64,000 bases of DNA, taken from Phoronis australis (Eukaryota > Phoronida > Phoronidae). The notes under the pieces were generated by a model that saw only the letters and a list, made by a program, of their open reading frames with translations, ran no database searches and had not been told where the DNA came from. Position numbers and translations under genes: made by a program. Shown here piece after piece: positions 63,383 to 64,000 of this stretch. The stretch covers positions 957,326 to 1,021,325 of the forward strand of contig NMRA01000047.1 in the NCBI GenBank assembly GCA_002633005.1. Direction: 5' to 3'. Each line of letters begins with the position of its first letter. Positions within the stretch are counted from its first letter, which is position 1.

Positions 63383-64000
63383 CTGGAATAGCAGCGACAG
63401 CATAGGCTATACAATGACATTACTAGATTTCTGCAAACAGGCCCATTTTCAGAAACTTCTCCAAAACATAGGCCATTTCCACAACCATGATTAAGAAATT
63501 ATTTTAGTTGGTAGGATTCCCAGCATAGACAATGGCAGCAAATGTGACACAAAAACAAGAGCACAGTTCAGCAAGCAAACAAAACTACAGTTGTGTTAGT
63601 GCCACAAACTCTTAACCACACGTGTTGGTCCTCATTTCATGTCAGTCTCGCTGACCTATTTTCCATTTAAAGGTCTAACATTCAGGTTAAAAACAAGCAA
63701 AAATATTACTTTTTCCGAATATATGAACCGGAGCTCGCTGTCACAAATTCCCGGTAATCAAGTATTACAATAAGAGTGACAACAGTTGGTAATTACCAAA
63801 ATAGTAACAGCATATACTACAAACATCCGCTAACTTCCAGTTTGTTAATTTACTGTGCTTGTGCGAGCGCTGATATTGGGGAACTTAAAAATCAGGGGGT
63901 GAACGTAAATGCCCAAAACCTACGTTTACATCAGACTCGCATACACAGTCAATTAAAGCATAGTTCGAGAGAAATTGTTTTCGCACCTGAATAAGGCAAC
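63383..64000 (-). other. PSMD1 intron upstream of exon A, incomplete
   Basis: This is non-coding sequence up to the window edge. The exon that should precede CFIFLDE (human: RVLVKIYMNLEKPDF region) was not found here. No repeat was recognised. Confidence 0.75.

Noticed and set aside
1-64000. CRISPR arrays, rRNA, bacterial operons, retroviral or other viral genes
   Set aside because: None seen; the tandem arrays found lack CRISPR spacer structure and no reverse transcriptase, integrase or capsid motif was recognised.

Overview
This is a eukaryotic, animal window: spliced genes with GT-AG introns, long AT-rich non-coding DNA, many dispersed repeats and one run of Ns (a scaffold gap). Two protein-coding genes can be supported. 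(1) A complete 5-HT2-type serotonin receptor on the + strand, with two coding exons (19863-20331 and 43449-45382) separated by a 23.1 kb phase-1 intron and encoding 800 residues. (2) The middle part of PSMD1 (Rpn2, the largest 26S proteasome base subunit) on the - strand: ten consecutive exons from 63382 down to 53265, with every junction in phase, encoding about 412 residues. The 5' end of PSMD1 lies beyond base 64000. The exons after 53265 were not found anywhere in the window.

The receptor lies wholly downstream (in PSMD1 orientation) of the last visible PSMD1 exon and before any further one. If the assembly is right, it sits antisense inside a PSMD1 intron of more than 53 kb, while the other PSMD1 introns here are 0.2-2.4 kb. 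In human, HTR2B is also nested in antisense orientation inside PSMD1. This conserved nested pair in what looks like an invertebrate is the most interesting observation in the window.

The organism is probably a bilaterian invertebrate. The receptor has a third intracellular loop of about 420 residues and the segment LRYPMRYGRNKT, as I recall from arthropod and molluscan 5-HT2 receptors. Lophotrochozoan or invertebrate deuterostome cannot be decided from the sequence alone.

Layout: 1-19.8 kb has no recognisable exon and holds two related composite repeats (745-1925 and 16789-18570), a tandem duplication, a strong hairpin and miniature inverted-repeat elements. 19.86-45.6 kb is the receptor gene, with repeats, microsatellites and a terminal-inverted-repeat element in its large intron. 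45.6-53.3 kb has no recognisable exon; it holds a G-rich minisatellite around the 177-base gap and several short tandem duplications. 53.3-63.4 kb is PSMD1, two of whose introns carry the same ~0.5-0.7 kb miniature element seen elsewhere. The two genes encode unrelated products (a surface amine receptor and a proteasome scaffold), so the link is positional. No bacterial-type operon, CRISPR array, rRNA, confident tRNA gene or viral gene was seen.
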